From Solen grandis (lineage: Eukaryota > Mollusca > Bivalvia > Adapedonta > Solenidae), in the NCBI GenBank assembly GCA_021229015.1, contig CM037785.1, positions 2,354,964 to 2,418,963 of the forward strand: 64,000 nucleotides of DNA. The letters are read 5' to 3'. Shown one piece after another: positions 35,145 to 46,800 of this stretch; the stretch's first letter is position 1; the number at the start of each line of letters is the position of its first letter. The notes under the pieces were generated by a model. The model searched no databases. It was given only the letters and a program-made list of their open reading frames with translations, and was not told the origin of the DNA. Made by a program: the position numbers and the translations under genes.

Positions 35145-36786
35145 ATCTCTGTCTAGATCATGAACGATGAATGCTTAACATACTATCTAGTATCATGCCT
35201 TCCATATGGGTCGAATCTCGTTGGAGTCTCTCTCGTTTGGAGTCTCTCTCGTTCTGTATACGAGTACTTAGTATAGTTTTTAGTTGGACAGGTATAACTC
35301 GTGAAGTCTTAGTTTCCCAATTAGTGACGGGAGTATGTCAGTTTCATCTTCCTCAATGCATTCTTTGTATCGGTTAGAACTCACATAGAAATGTTCTACT
35401 GACTTGTGGTTACTACAAATGCAAAGGTTTTAGTGGACAGGGTAGAGTATTTTATTTCTTATTTCTATTTTTCTTCATTACGTATACAGATGCGGGATTA
35501 GAAATGTTTATTTGTTCGCTCGTCATGGTGTACAATAGTGTTAAAAATATCTGCCCCCAGAATTGGGAGGTTGAGGGTACGATTCCCAGCCGTGACAGAC
35601 CAAAGTGAAAAATATTATTGATATAGCTACCTTGCTGGGCGCTCAGCATATAAAAGAAGTTCCAGGACTGGTTGGCCCGGTGTCAGAATAATGTGACACA
35701 ATGCCACATGTCTACGGCGTGATACTATAGTGTGGCGGCACTATATCTGTCTCAAGCAGACATCGTCTCCAAATGACTAACATGTTGTTGGCGGGATTTT
35801 ATGTTTAAGTGACGAACAATATTTAAAATCTACTTTCAAAACCTGTATAAAGTGGGTGTAGGGTAAGCAGTGAGTTAGGCATTATATCTTATTCAATACG
35901 ACAAGTCTCCAAATGACTGAGACACTGTCAGTGGGACATTAAACTCAGTCTAACAGACAATTGCTGACCAGTAAAAATGGCTGAAACTCATTTCTTAAAA
36001 AATCACTATTAAAGCACACATTTATCAGTGATCTATTGGTCTTGTTTTAGAAAAAAAAAACAATAAGAAAACAACTTTTAATGGGAGTATTCAGTGCGCT
36101 GCATGACGTTTGTGAATGCAAAATTTGAAATATGCGCATGAGCAGTAGGTAGAAATAGAACGTTCAGTCTGAAGAGATAGAAAGTTAACGACTGCTTCCT
36201 ACCTGACATTTTTCATTTTGATGAAATAAAGTCACCTCATTCAGTGTCTATTCTAGGATTCAAAATGTATGGAGGATTTTCCCAAAAACCATTCAAAAAC
36301 GGGGTGGGGGATATTTGGAAGTCAGGGGGGTACACTGAAACACATTTTACATTTTGCGTTCAAAACCCTTTTAATATATGACATAAATGAACATATGCAG
36401 TTTTATTTTGTTTATTTTCAAAAGACAGGGAGAGTTACTGTCTATGTTGGATTCTGTCTGTTTTTGTACAATATCCGCACTGTGCAAGCATTTGTAACTG
36501 ATTAAAAGATGGGATGTTTGGCTGTCATAATTGACCAAAGTCGTATTTTCTGAATACCAATCATTTGTCGCTTTGACATTTCGTTTTCAAACAACATGTG
36601 ATTGATATTTTCTTTTTACAATCCTGGCATGCTGATTTATATAATAATAATATACTTACTTAATACAAAAATTTAAGACCTACTTTTCAGATGGATTCAT
36701 ATTATGAAATATTAAATATATCATTTTAAGGAGTAACGTTACAAAATTAAGAATTTCAGCACATTGCCTAAGAATTGAGACTGCAA
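35102..36786 (+). repeat. Inverted duplication, left arm
   Basis: It is the reverse complement, near identical, of 44440-45925 plus 41403-41606. The outer boundary is a (CA)n tract that mirrors the (TG)n at 45888. The arm contains a worn SINE A (35545-35805), a SINE tail (35896-35955), a 78-codon open frame at 36269-36505 and the last part of a LINE ORF2. It lacks the 2.83 kb present in the right arm. Confidence 0.93.
35545..35805 (+). mobile_element. SINE family A, headless, in left arm
   Basis: The body is well preserved (AGTTCCAGGACTGGTTGGCC, ATGCCACATGTCTACGGC, ACATCGTCTCCAAATGAC). The head is strongly diverged (GAGGGTACGATTCCCAGC). A second tail fragment lies at 35896-35955. Confidence 0.8.
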
Positions 36787-37149
36787 GAACCATGTTTTTT
36801 TCTGGTATGGAACGGTATCTTCACTTCAACCCACCTTATGAGAAAAAGGCAGAGCCTCGTTTCCGCCAATAATCAGGTGCTGCCATCATGTCTCTCCGAA
36901 CACGAAGTATAGGGCGACATACTGGAACTATTTTACCCCGCCTGCAATTTTTATAGCCTTATCTCAAGATTTATTTTGCAATCTTCATGAAATATGTTCC
37001 TAAGCATTTGAACATTCCTGTTGTCGCTCGATCTCAAACCTTAATTCAGCTTGAGAAAAAAGTAAATACTAAATACTAAATAGAATCATTTTTATTTAAT
37101 TTGCAAAATGTCGATTGCTTTACGAAACTTCTGAATACCGAGTATTTGA

Positions 37150-37190
37150 AAAGTGTGTGTGTGTGCGCGCGCGTGTGTGTACCCATGCGC
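37150..37190. repeat. (GT)n/(GC)n microsatellite
   Basis: GTGTGTGTGTGTGCGCGCGC and GTGTGTGT run together near 37155-37182. Confidence 0.95.
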
Positions 37191-37740
37191 GCGGACGGTT
37201 GATGTCAATACCATTATATATTAATACTATAAGATAAATAAATATTTATTTGATCAGGTGACAGTATCGACATGCAGGGACTCGACACTGGAAACTAAAC
37301 GCACCCCCTAATAACCGGGATGAGTACACAGCCAGGAAGGACAAAATAGACTCTAAAGGTCACGACCCCTATGTTCTGTCAATAGTTTCAGAATAATTTA
37401 ATTTGTTCTAAGGACCAAAAGACATGAGAAAGTATGCGATTGGATATACTTGATTAATTGATACCAGTTGCTTCTGTATATTTCTTGTGGTTTTAATTAT
37501 ATTTTGATTTTTCTAACATTAAAGTCTTTCTGAATTATTTAATATTACAGATTGTGTCAGTGAAAATGATGTCGATTGACGATTCATATATCTATCTATC
37601 TAGAAACATTGGACTTTCTTGATAGCAGACTGCATTTAAAATTATTTGTAATGTTCAATTACGTTTCCAAGTATAATAGGCGTTTCGCTTTTATGTATAT
37701 AATTATGCTTAATTCTGAACACTAGTGCGGAACTCTTCTT

Positions 37741-37854
37741 CAATTCAATTCAAATTTATTGTCGGAGACATATTTTACAAAACAGAAAAAACATTAGCTA
37801 TGAATAGCTATTTACCGACAATTGAAATGAAAAAAAAAGAATTAAAATTGAATT
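37741..37854. mobile_element. 114-bp insertion with 11-bp TSD
   Basis: GAACTCTTCTT flanks it at 37730-37740 and 37855-37865. The insert begins CAATTCAATTC and ends AATTGAATT, and holds ATTGTCGG and CCGACAAT as a second inverted pair. It is a small inverted-repeat element of unknown class. Confidence 0.75.
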
Positions 37855-38204
37855 GAACTCTTCTTAATCTTACACTTTGTTTTATTGTGAACTCCATGTT
37901 CATGTATCATTATAGTATTTGCCAATTACAAAAATGTATTGATCTAAATAAGAAATGTATGTACCTTTATCTAGTATACATCATTGTGACCTATTTATTG
38001 TGTTTTATATGACACTAATCACGTGACAATAAAGTTATACGATTTCCATTGTCCTTTTTTATTTTATTTTTATTTCTTTTAGTATTTATTTATTTATTTA
38101 TTGGCATGTATAGTTTTATTATTTTAGTTGAATTTTTTTAATATAAAAATATTTTATTACATGTTTGCTGTTGTTTAATAAAAAAGATAGCTAGAATAAG
38201 TTTG

Positions 38205-38400
38205 TTTGTTTGATTAATTGCTTGGGTTAAACGTCCCTTTGACAATACTAGAGTCATTTTGGGACTTTAGTCAACACGATATGGACAAAACTACGCTTCA
38301 GTATCACGCCGTAGACATGTGGTATGATACCACACCCAGCCACATTATCCGGACCAACCAGTCCTGGAACACCTGTAATCAATATGGTCACGCCACATGG
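38205..38400 (-). mobile_element. SINE family A, tail half
   Basis: Reversed tail GTTTGTTTGATTAATTGC, then GTATCACGCCGTAGACATGT and CACATTATCCGGACCAACC. The head is missing. Confidence 0.75.
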
Positions 38401-39897
38401 TATATGTGTATACGTCATTTTCAGCTATTAAAAGCAGCATATATTGCCTGGATTCGGAGAAGAAAACTGCTGTTATTATGTTATTTTATTTCGTCATTAA
38501 ATTTCAATGCGATTTAGAAGTTCCCGGCTAATTTTAAAACTTGCACTGAAGCCGGGAGACAATATCGAGACTTCGAAATGGACGATTACATTCTGTGCAG
38601 ACATGGGGAGGTCATGTTACACCTACAAACGTTTCCCTCTTTTCGATATAATTGACCAAACTTATATGTAAATTTCACACCATCAGCTTTGACATCAGCA
38701 AGTGAAGATAAATGGCAGCAAATTTGAATTAATATTTAATGGCGATTTGATCAAGATATTTCAACGCGAATAATTTAATGAGGAATTTACTTAAGTTACT
38801 GAGCAAACCACAGGTAGTGCGACACGACTGGTGTCAAATCCTACTGTTTGTCGTCTTTTTCTCATAATTCAAGTGAACATTGACAATTGAAATGGGAGAA
38901 AGCACGATGGAATCGCAGGGGCTCGAATCATTTCGTAATTAACGGTAACATAGCAAGAAAAGATTAAAACAATGTTTTAATGGACGGCTTAAAATAGGCA
39001 TAATTCATAATTCTCTCCCCCCCCCCTTTCTCTTGTCTACTGTTTTGACCTTAAAATTTAATCCGTCTATGCACAGGCCTGACACTTAAAGTCAAAAAAT
39101 AAATAAATGAATTTGACCTCTATATATATCATTTATATAAAATTAAGTCGATTTTTTCTTGAACGTTTTTTCTGAATATTAGGGTCCTGCAGGATTTATT
39201 ATTTAAATAACAAGGAAGCAAATACAATGCAAAATAATAAATGTATAAAAAAATCACATTTAAAACATAGATCAACTATTCAATTTAACCTAGCAACTTC
39301 CGAAAAGAATTGAAAACTGGAATAAAACTGTCAACCCCTTGCAGGAAAAAAATACTGATCAAGCACTCTTATCTCCACTCTGAGGCAAATAAGGTTATTT
39401 ATAGAACTGAATCTCAACAGTACTACACAGGTCGACAGTTCACTAATTTACAGTGTTAACTGCACAAAACGTTCTTCATATTACGGTTGCATATTTATAA
39501 GATAAACTTTAAATATAACTTATCCCACACATCATGTAATAATTAATTACAAGCACAATACAGAAGACGTGATCACAATTGGATAACATTTTGGCCCAAA
39601 AGAAAAAAGTAGTTCAGATTAACTGATGTCAAAAAGCAACGCCCTGGTGGCGGGGTTTGTTGCACGTGCTCAATTGGAACATTTATCTGTATTTTGCCAT
39701 TGTAAAATAGAAAAGTGTTCTAATGAAATTAAGAATTTACCCTAAAAGTATGGCCAATCAGAAGCTCTGAAAATTCAAATTTATCAACGATTTATTTCAA
39801 TAGAACACCATTTTATTTTCTACTTTCAATGTTCACATTTAGTATTTGGATGTATATATTCCAAGAATATTAAACGTTTCAGTATAAGTGCAGATAA
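38401..39897. other. Non-coding stretch
   Basis: No gene, repeat or named element is recognised. A C9-type run lies near 39018. Confidence 0.5.
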
Positions 39898-40250
39898 CAA
39901 GAGGGCCATATGGCCATTGATCACTCACCAGAGTACGTCAGCTTATTTAAAACGATTCAAGTCTTTTCTATTAGGAAACTACACGACCCCATTGGGGCCT
40001 CATTTTCTAAGGGATTAACTTTATTTTAGCAATTATGTTAGACATTCATGAGGTGACCATTTCTGCAAAATGAAATCAAATTTGACCATTGGCTTAACAG
40101 AAGAAGAATTTTGAAATTTTCTATATAATGTTTATAAGGAAATTAGCTGATCTCCTAAGGGCCTCATTTTTCAAGGGATCAACTTTATTTTAGCAACTGT
40201 AGTAGACATTCATAAGGTGATTATTTCTGCAAAACAGAAAGTAATTTATA
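39898..40250 (+). mobile_element. Non-autonomous repeat starting GAGGGCCATATGGCC
   Basis: It begins with a short palindrome, GGCCATATGGCC. Two ~165-bp units follow, each with GGCCTCATTTT-AAGGGAT, AACTTTATTTTAGCAA and TAGACATTCAT-AGGTGA (39986 and 40152). Elements with this start are common in bivalve DNA from memory; the class is uncertain. Confidence 0.55.
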
Positions 40251-40254
40251 ACCA

Positions 40255-40395
40255 CTGGTTAATCTACGACGTCCATCATATAAGCTACAATTAAAAAGGC
40301 AATGTTCTGCGTCTTCCAGTCTAGTACAACATAAACAATAAGGAGTCACAATAGATAAATGGTTATTAAATGGATCATTATTAAAATTCTTCATT
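40255..40395 (-). pseudogene. LINE ORF2 C-terminal fragment
   Basis: On the minus strand the frame reads FNNDPFNNHLS, then CLCCTRLEDAEHCLFNCSLY. The pattern C-x2-C...H-x4-C is the C-terminal zinc-finger-like motif of LINE ORF2. It ends at 40255. Confidence 0.75.
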
Positions 40396-40645
40396 TAATT
40401 CGGCCATGTAGAACTGCATGATACCTCTCACCATGAAGAAACTAAATAGGTTCTTTTTATCATTTTCACAAACATTATTTTTGATATGCTGTCAGTCCCA
40501 CTTCATGTCCGCTCTGAAACTCCTACATGCATGAGTGGATTTTAAAGAAGAAATGTTCACCACATTGAGACGATGTGTTGCGAGAAAGATAGATAGATAG
40601 ATCCACCTACATATACATTTATTCCCTCATACGTACTAACTCCTG

Positions 40646-40961
40646 TTTGTTTGTTCGTTTATTGGATTTAACGTCATTTGGACGTCACTTTCATTCATTT
40701 GGAGACGATGTCTACATCAGACAGATATAGTGCTGCTACACTGCAGTATCACACCATAGACATGTGACATGATACCACACCCAATCACATAATCCCGACA
40801 CCGGACCAACCAGTCCTGCAACTACCCTTGTATACTGAGCGCCATTCAAGGGAGCTATAACAGCCTTTTTTTACGACTTTGGTAAATCGCGGTCGGGGAT
40901 CGAACCCACGACTTCCCGCTCCCGAAACGGACGCTCTAACCACTTGGCCACCGTGGGCGGT
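40646..40961 (-). mobile_element. SINE family A, full length with TSD
   Basis: It is reversed, with complete tail, body and head (GATCGAACCCACGACTTCCC, GACGCTCTAACCACTTGGCC). Direct repeats CGTACTAACTCCTG (40632-40645) and CGTACGAACTCCTG (40962-40975) flank it. Confidence 0.93.
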
Positions 40962-41219
40962 CGTACGAACTCCTGATTTTGTATTTGGATGAACACATTT
41001 AGATAAACAAAATGCATCTTTATTGTTTATTTCTATATCAATTAAAATAGTAATGATAATACAAAATGTAATGTTCGAGGGTGTCCAAATTCTACTATAA
41101 TAAATATTCTACAATTATTCTGTGAGTATTACTGAATGTAAAATACTATAAAAAGGAACTTATGTACGGTATTCAACAAATTTTGTTAGCCTTAGATCAA
41201 AAGTACTAAGTTTGATAAA

Positions 41220-42440
41220 AAAATATTAGCGTTATTAGAATTTAATAATTCTAAGAAGGTCTTTATGCATACTAGGTCTTTCATATATACATATGAAAAC
41301 ATGAAATACACATGAAAATAAAACGATTCTCATCCTTTAAAGCTCTTGTATTACATACTTGAAAAAACGGTCGCTTCTTACAATTCTCTCTCACGCATAT
41401 CTTGCAGTCTCAATTTTAGGCAATGTGCTGAAATTTTAATTTTGTAACGTTACTCCTTAAAATGATATATTTAATATTTCATAATATGAATCCATCTGAA
41501 AAGAAGGTCTTAAATTTTTGTATTAAGTAAGTATATTATTATTATATAAATCAGCATGCCAGGATTTTAAAAAGAAAATATCAATCACATGTTGTTTGAA
41601 AACATTAACAAAACTTTTAGAATTTACACTACGAGGATCATGCCAAATATTTGCAAAAACCATGCCCATCAAGTATTTGTTTAACTATCTTTAACCAATT
41701 ATCGTTCCCTTTTTGAAAGACTTGTAATAAAATAGGATGTATTGATTTAAGAATGGTATTTTTGATGACATTAACTTAAACCAGTAATTAATTGTTTGAA
41801 AATATTTTTCAATGGGCAGTTTCGCCGTAAATCGCATCATTACTAACTGAAGATTTAATAGTTACACCTAATATCATTTTACAAAATTTCAAATGAATTC
41901 TTTCTATCTCGTTTGATTTCGAAAATAAAATAACAACATAAAACGCTCTTGTAATTCAATATTGAGCCAACAAATGTATTAGATTGCAATAGCTTTTAGC
42001 AATAATATTGTAATGTAAGACATACATTGCTTTTAAGACTTTTCCAAATAACTTTACTTGATTTTATTATAAGAATCTGTATATTTAAGTACTGTGCCAA
42101 GATAATTAAAATCATTTACAATGTCTAATTTTATTCCGCTAGGAAACCATTTATCTTCTGCTTTATCATTTCCCCTTTCCCTGAAAACTACTTTTTGTGT
42201 TTTATCTCTATTTACTTTCAATCCCCAATTATTAAAGTAGACGAGAAGCTTATCCAAACTTTGCTGTAAATCATATACACTGGATCCAATCAAAACCATA
42301 TCATCTGCAAACAATAATAATATCACATGTTAAATCACGATCTATGTCATTTAATAGAATCATCCCTCGATCCTCTGAAAAATAGAGAAAACATTATCGG
42401 GAAGAAAATATCCCCTTGTTGCAAACCGATTTCGGTATCG
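41220..42440 (-). pseudogene. LINE ORF2, RT palm to C-terminus, decayed
   Basis: Reading down the minus strand, EIGLQQGDIFFPIMFSLF (RT motif before the active site) is followed by a frame break and FADDMVLIG (the catalytic FADD box, about 42305). Then come the thumb-side segments VNRDKTQKVVF and FNYLGTVL. Further on, NWLKIVKQILDGHGFANIW and VFKQHVIDIFF match the C-terminal region of LINE ORF2. The run passes without interruption through 41606 and 41403, which are the breakpoints of the inverted duplication. Confidence 0.85.
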
Positions 42441-42675
42441 AAAAAGTCAAAGACAACGTGTCGCGACCCGGGTTTGTATCTCAAATGTGAAGGTCACAAT
42501 CTGGTGTCAAAAAGTCAAAAAGGTGAACACTTTGTTGTGTCCGGGCTCTTACTCCATTATGCATGAGTGTATTTTAAATTGTACTTCTAGAGAAAACGAT
42601 ATGTCGTGCGCAAGACCGGTGTGTAGTTCAAAGGTCAAGGACAAAGTCTAGGGTCAAAGATAAACAGGAAACAGT

Positions 42676-42911
42676 TTTTTCACGCAACACATGAGTCCCC
42701 TACCGGTGATGTGCATAATATTTCCGTTACCATAGCACCAGAATTTTGGTCCCAGAAAAAAAAGTGACGTGCAGAATCTCCATACTGCCATCTATTCATA
42801 TATCAAGTTTCATAATATTATCTGTTATATTATAACTGTTTGAAAGTTATCGCGGGATCCAGATTTCCGGACATCCAGACGGACAGACGGGCGGACATTC
42901 AGACGGAGGGC
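42676..42911 (-). mobile_element. Short copy of the pearl-like element
   Basis: Reversed, it has GCCCTCCGTCTG at its 5' side, GGATCCCGCGATAACTTTC, then CACCGGTAGGGGACT (42694-42708) and a worn 3' hairpin. The core has a single unit. Its 5' terminal inverted repeat is missing. Confidence 0.75.
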
Positions 42912-42915
42912 AAAT

Positions 42916-43450
42916 TGACGGAAGTCAACCCATGCATAATGAGTTAGATCTCGTTCCCCCTTTTTGACCTTTGACCCAAGATTGTGACCTTTGACTAATT
43001 GTGGACTTGACTTTTTAAGACTAAAGACGAGGATCTTGCATGTGCCACATACTTGGAAGCATATATATGCCAAGTTAATTCAAAATCGTTATATGAAGAA
43101 CAACATTAAGAGGACGGACACAGAAAAATGTGCAACTTTTCAACCTTTGACCTGTGATTGTGAGCCTTGACCATTGAGCTACAGACCTGGGTCTTGCCCA
43201 GGACAAATCAGAACATTTGTGCCGAGTTATTTCAAAATCCATCGAAGAATGTTAGAGTCATACACCGGGCAAGATAAAATGTTCCCCTTTTAGATCTTTG
43301 ATCCCTGATTGTGACCTTGAACTTTGAGATACAAGCTCGAGCCTTAATCGCAGCACATCGTCTCGATGTGGTGAACATTTAAACCAGGTTTCTTTAAAAT
43401 CCACCCATGCATGTAGGAGTTACAGAGCGGACTCGAAGCAGGACAGACGG
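42916..43450. repeat. Tandem repeat with TGACCTTTGACC motifs
   Basis: About three units of ~160-170 bp contain TGACC-TTGACC-type blocks, ACA/GACACAT-CGTC, GTGAACATTT and AATCCA-CATG, ending in a GGACAGACGGAC stretch. A related piece lies reversed at 40490-40590, and related text lies at 49978-50070. Confidence 0.65.
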
Positions 43451-43736
43451 ACTTACGAATGGACGAGAATTAAAGAAAAAAAAATCAGTAAATTGAGGTA
43501 CCCCTATTCGAAATCACAAAAAAAGTTGTAGCAAACCTACAAATGAACAGTCCGATGTTTTTCAAGTCGTAGTTCCTTTTAACACAAAATATGAAATTTC
43601 CACTGCTGAAAAAATGGAATCCTCAGTTGATTTAGGCCATATACCAGTCTTTTGTACGAGTTGTCACTCTACATCCTGGAAAACGTCACTTCATTTATCG
43701 GGAAATCTGTTCCTAAATATGAGGACGAAAATTTTC

Positions 43737-43905
43737 TTCCTGTTTCCTTTTCTGTTCTTCCAGTCTCCTTATCTGTTCTTCCTGTTTCCTTTTCTGTTCT
43801 TCCAGTCTCCTTATCTGTTCTTCCTGTTTCCTTTTCTGTTCTTCCAGTCTCCTTTTCTGTTCTTCCAGTTCTGTTTTCTGTTTTTCCAGTTTGTTCTGTT
43901 TTCTT
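43737..43905 (+). repeat. 21/42-bp tandem repeat
   Basis: The unit CTGTTCTTCC-GT-TCCTT-T repeats about eight times, alternating between two forms to give a 42-bp higher-order period. The repetitive open frames over it are artefacts. Confidence 0.95.
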
Positions 43906-45234
43906 AAACCTAAATATAAAAATGATTATTTTGCAATAGATGGCATATATATACCGAAATCATGTTATTCAGTTTTTCTATTTAAAAGGAAAACCATGCA
44001 GTCAGCGTAACGACTGCACGAACACATTTGTGGAAATTTGAATTAAAAATTTATGTTTTAGTGCAATTAAAATTCTTGATTACTGACTGAGAAGGAAGAC
44101 GGTAAGCACGAGCTGAATTGAGATTTCGGTCTTCACGGGGGCATTAATAGAATTAACCGGTTTATTTGAAAATAGGTTTTGGTTAAAGGAGGGAAGTACA
44201 GATCTTTAAAAACTGATAAGTTAAATCTTTTGCTGAGTATATGTTTTCAAACAGTATTAGGTTGCACTCATGTGGCTAAACAGCTCGGTGATAGGAAAGC
44301 CTACTGGTTATGCATATAGAAGTCAATTACAGTGTACTGTTGCAAGGATGCAAGAGTGGTTCCATAGGCGATGATTTTTTGTTCTAAAAATATCAGATAT
44401 GATAAGTGAATTAACCATTCTATAGTCCTTTGTGAAGACGAAATGTCAAAGCGACAAATGATTGGTATTCAGAAAATACGACTTTGGTCAATTATGACAG
44501 CCAAACATCCCATCTTTTAATCAGTTACAAATGCTTGCACAGTGCGGATATTGTACAAAAACAGACAGAATCCAACATAGACAGTAACTCTCCCTGTCTT
44601 TTGAAAATAAACAAAATAAAACTGCATATGTTCATTTATGTCATATATTAAAAGGGTTTTGAACGCAAAATGTAAAATGTGTTTCAGTGTACCCCCCTGA
44701 CTTCCAAATTTCCCCCACCCCGTTTTTGAATGGTTTTTGGGAAAATCCTCCATACATTTTGAATCCTAGAATAGACACTGAATGAGGTGACTTTATTTCA
44801 TCAAAATGAAAACTGTCAGGTAGGAAGCAGTCGTTAACTTTATATCTCTTCAGACTGAACGTTCTATTTCTACCTACTGCTCATGCGCATATTTCAAATT
44901 TTGCATTCACAAACGTCATGCAGCGCACTGAATACTCCCATTAAAAGTTTCTTTCTTGTTTTTTTTTTTTTTTTTTTTCTAAAACAAGACCAATAGATCA
45001 CTGATAAATGTGTGCTTTAATAGTGACTTTTAAAGAAATGAGTTTGAGCCATTTTTGCTGGTCAGCAATTGTCTGTTAGACTGAGTTTAATGTCCCACTG
45101 CCAGTGTCTCAGTCATTTGGAGACTTGTCGTATTGAATAAGATATAATGCCTAACTCACTGCTTACCCTACACCCACTTTATACAGGTTTTGAAAGTAGA
45201 TTTTAAATATTGTTCGTCACTTAAACATAAAATC

Positions 45235-45495
45235 CCGCCAACAACATGTTAGTCATTTGGAGACGATGTCTGCTTGAGACAGATATAGTGCCGCCACACT
45301 ATAGTATCACGCCGTAGACATGTGGCATTGTGTCACATTATTCTGACACCGGGCCAACCAGTCCTGGAACTTCTTTTATATGCTGAGCGCCCAGCAAGGT
45401 AGCTATATCAGTACTATTTTTCACTTTGGTCTGTCACGGCTGGGAATCGTACCCTCAACCTCCCAATTCCGGGGGCAGATATTTTTAACACTATT
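45235..45495 (-). mobile_element. SINE family A, in right arm
   Basis: It mirrors the SINE at 35545-35805 and was duplicated with the arm. Confidence 0.8.
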
Positions 45496-45884
45496 GTACA
45501 CCATGACGAGCGAACAAATGAACATTTCTAATCCCGCATCTGTATACTTAACGAAGAAAAATAGAAATAAGAAATAAAATACTCTACCCTGTCCACTAAA
45601 ACCTTTGCATTTGTAGTAACCACAAGTCAGTAGAACATTTCTATGTGAGTTCTAACCGATACAAAGAATGCATTGAGGAAAATGAAACTGACATACTCCC
45701 GTCACTAATTGGGAAACTAAGACTTCACGAGTTATACCTGTCCAACTAAAAACTATACTAAGTACTCGTATACAGAACGAGAGAGACTCCAAACGAGAGA
45801 GACTCCAACGAGATTCGACCCATATGGAAGGCATGATACTAGATAGTATGTTAAGCATTCATCGTTCATGATCTAGACAGAGAT

Positions 45885-45887
<3 letters not shown>

Positions 45888-45927
<40 letters not shown>

Positions 45928-45936
45928 GGGGGGGGA
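45888..45936. repeat. (TG)n and G-run
   Basis: The (TG)n mirrors (CA)n at 35103-35141. The right arm adds a G run of about ten bases. Confidence 0.95.
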
Positions 45937-46030
45937 TGCTAAACTAGGCCACGGATATGGCTGGATGCCTCATTTATCAACATAGAAAAACTACATGAAT
46001 ACAGTATTTATTGAAATTGTGCTATATATA

Positions 46031-46581
46031 CGAGGGGTTGTCCAAAAATATGTCGACTTTCTAAATACTCTTTTAACGTTAATGTCAATTATAATGGTTG
46101 TTTATCCTTATTAATATTGATGTATTCTCAGAACGTTTTTGAGGTTTAAATGTGATACGGTAATAAATAGTGTTTTTGTGGTGTTACGAAAAAAAAAATA
46201 TAAGCGCTAACGGCACAACCTAAAATTTAAAACCAAAATTTTCTGGCGTTATTTTCGTGAATGTACGGCTAACCATACGTTAACAATAATGCGGTATAGT
46301 GAAAACGAAAACGGTAAATAACGCAGGGGCATCTCATTGTTATATTTGATGTTTCTAATTTTGAAAAAATAAAGTTGACGTAGACGTCGTACTTACAGAC
46401 TGCGTCAGGAGCGCGATGATGTGTAAAACTGTATTTTCTTAATGTGTATGAAGATATATTCATGAGAATTTCAGAGTTATTTGATAATATGCTCCTAAAC
46501 GACATATCAAACTTTCAGGCTGATACTTCAAATGGTTTTCATGCTATCTAAAAAGTCCACGTATTTTTGGATAATCCATCG
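46031..46581. mobile_element. Mariner-type MITE with TA sites
   Basis: Inverted ends CGAGGGGTTGTCCAAAAATA and, on the complement at the right, CGATGGATTATCCAAAAATA lie next to TA (46029-46030 and 46582-46583). CGAGGG-TGTCCAAAAA ends and TA duplication are typical of mariner elements. At 551 bp with no transposase frame it is non-autonomous. It lies about 40 bp past the stop codon of the oxidase gene. Confidence 0.8.
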
Positions 46582-46621
46582 TATATATATATCCTACATT
46601 ACACTGATATCGGCCCTATCA

Positions 46622-46800
46622 TTAACCGAGGTTGTGACTTTGATACTTGCACTTGCAGTGAGACTTGCATAAAGAATTGAGACTTGTGCAGCAATACTTA
46701 CAGTATACTATAATTCCTATAATTCCAATTACTGCTAATATTCCTACACAAATAAATCCTATGCATATGCCTGACATGGACCTTGCACACGTCACTGGTT
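46622..46800 (-). CDS. Terminal exon of laccase-like oxidase (TM segment)
   Basis: Acceptor TTGCTTTCAG precedes base 46800. The frame gives EPVTCARSMSG, a hydrophobic membrane segment (about 20 residues, ICVGILAVIGIIGIIVY), a cysteine/lysine-rich cytoplasmic tail (CKYCC, CKSHCKCK) and TAA at 46622-46624. The exon starts in phase 1, which joins cleanly to the G left by the exon ending at 50299. A type I membrane anchor with a short Cys-rich tail would place the oxidase domain outside the cell. Linking it to the oxidase rests on phase, strand and order only; a GTAAGT inside the exon (TACTGTAAGT) could be an alternative donor. Confidence 0.5.

Larger units (their letters stand above)
41403..45925 (-). 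repeat. Inverted duplication, right arm
   Basis: Segments 41403-41606 and 44440-45925 match the left arm in reverse. The 2.83 kb between them has no counterpart at left. A SINE A (45235-45495), SINE tail (45075-45135) and 78-codon frame (44517-44753) mirror those of the left arm. Confidence 0.93.

Noticed and set aside
43614..43939. Two overlapping repetitive frames (FLFPFLFFQSP and VSFSVLPVS types)
   Set aside because: They arise from the 21/42-bp tandem repeat, where both frames stay open because 42 is a multiple of three.
36269..44753. Identical 78-codon frames at 36269-36505 and 44517-44753 suggesting a conserved gene pair
   Set aside because: The conservation comes from the inverted duplication of the whole arm; flanking non-coding bases are equally similar.
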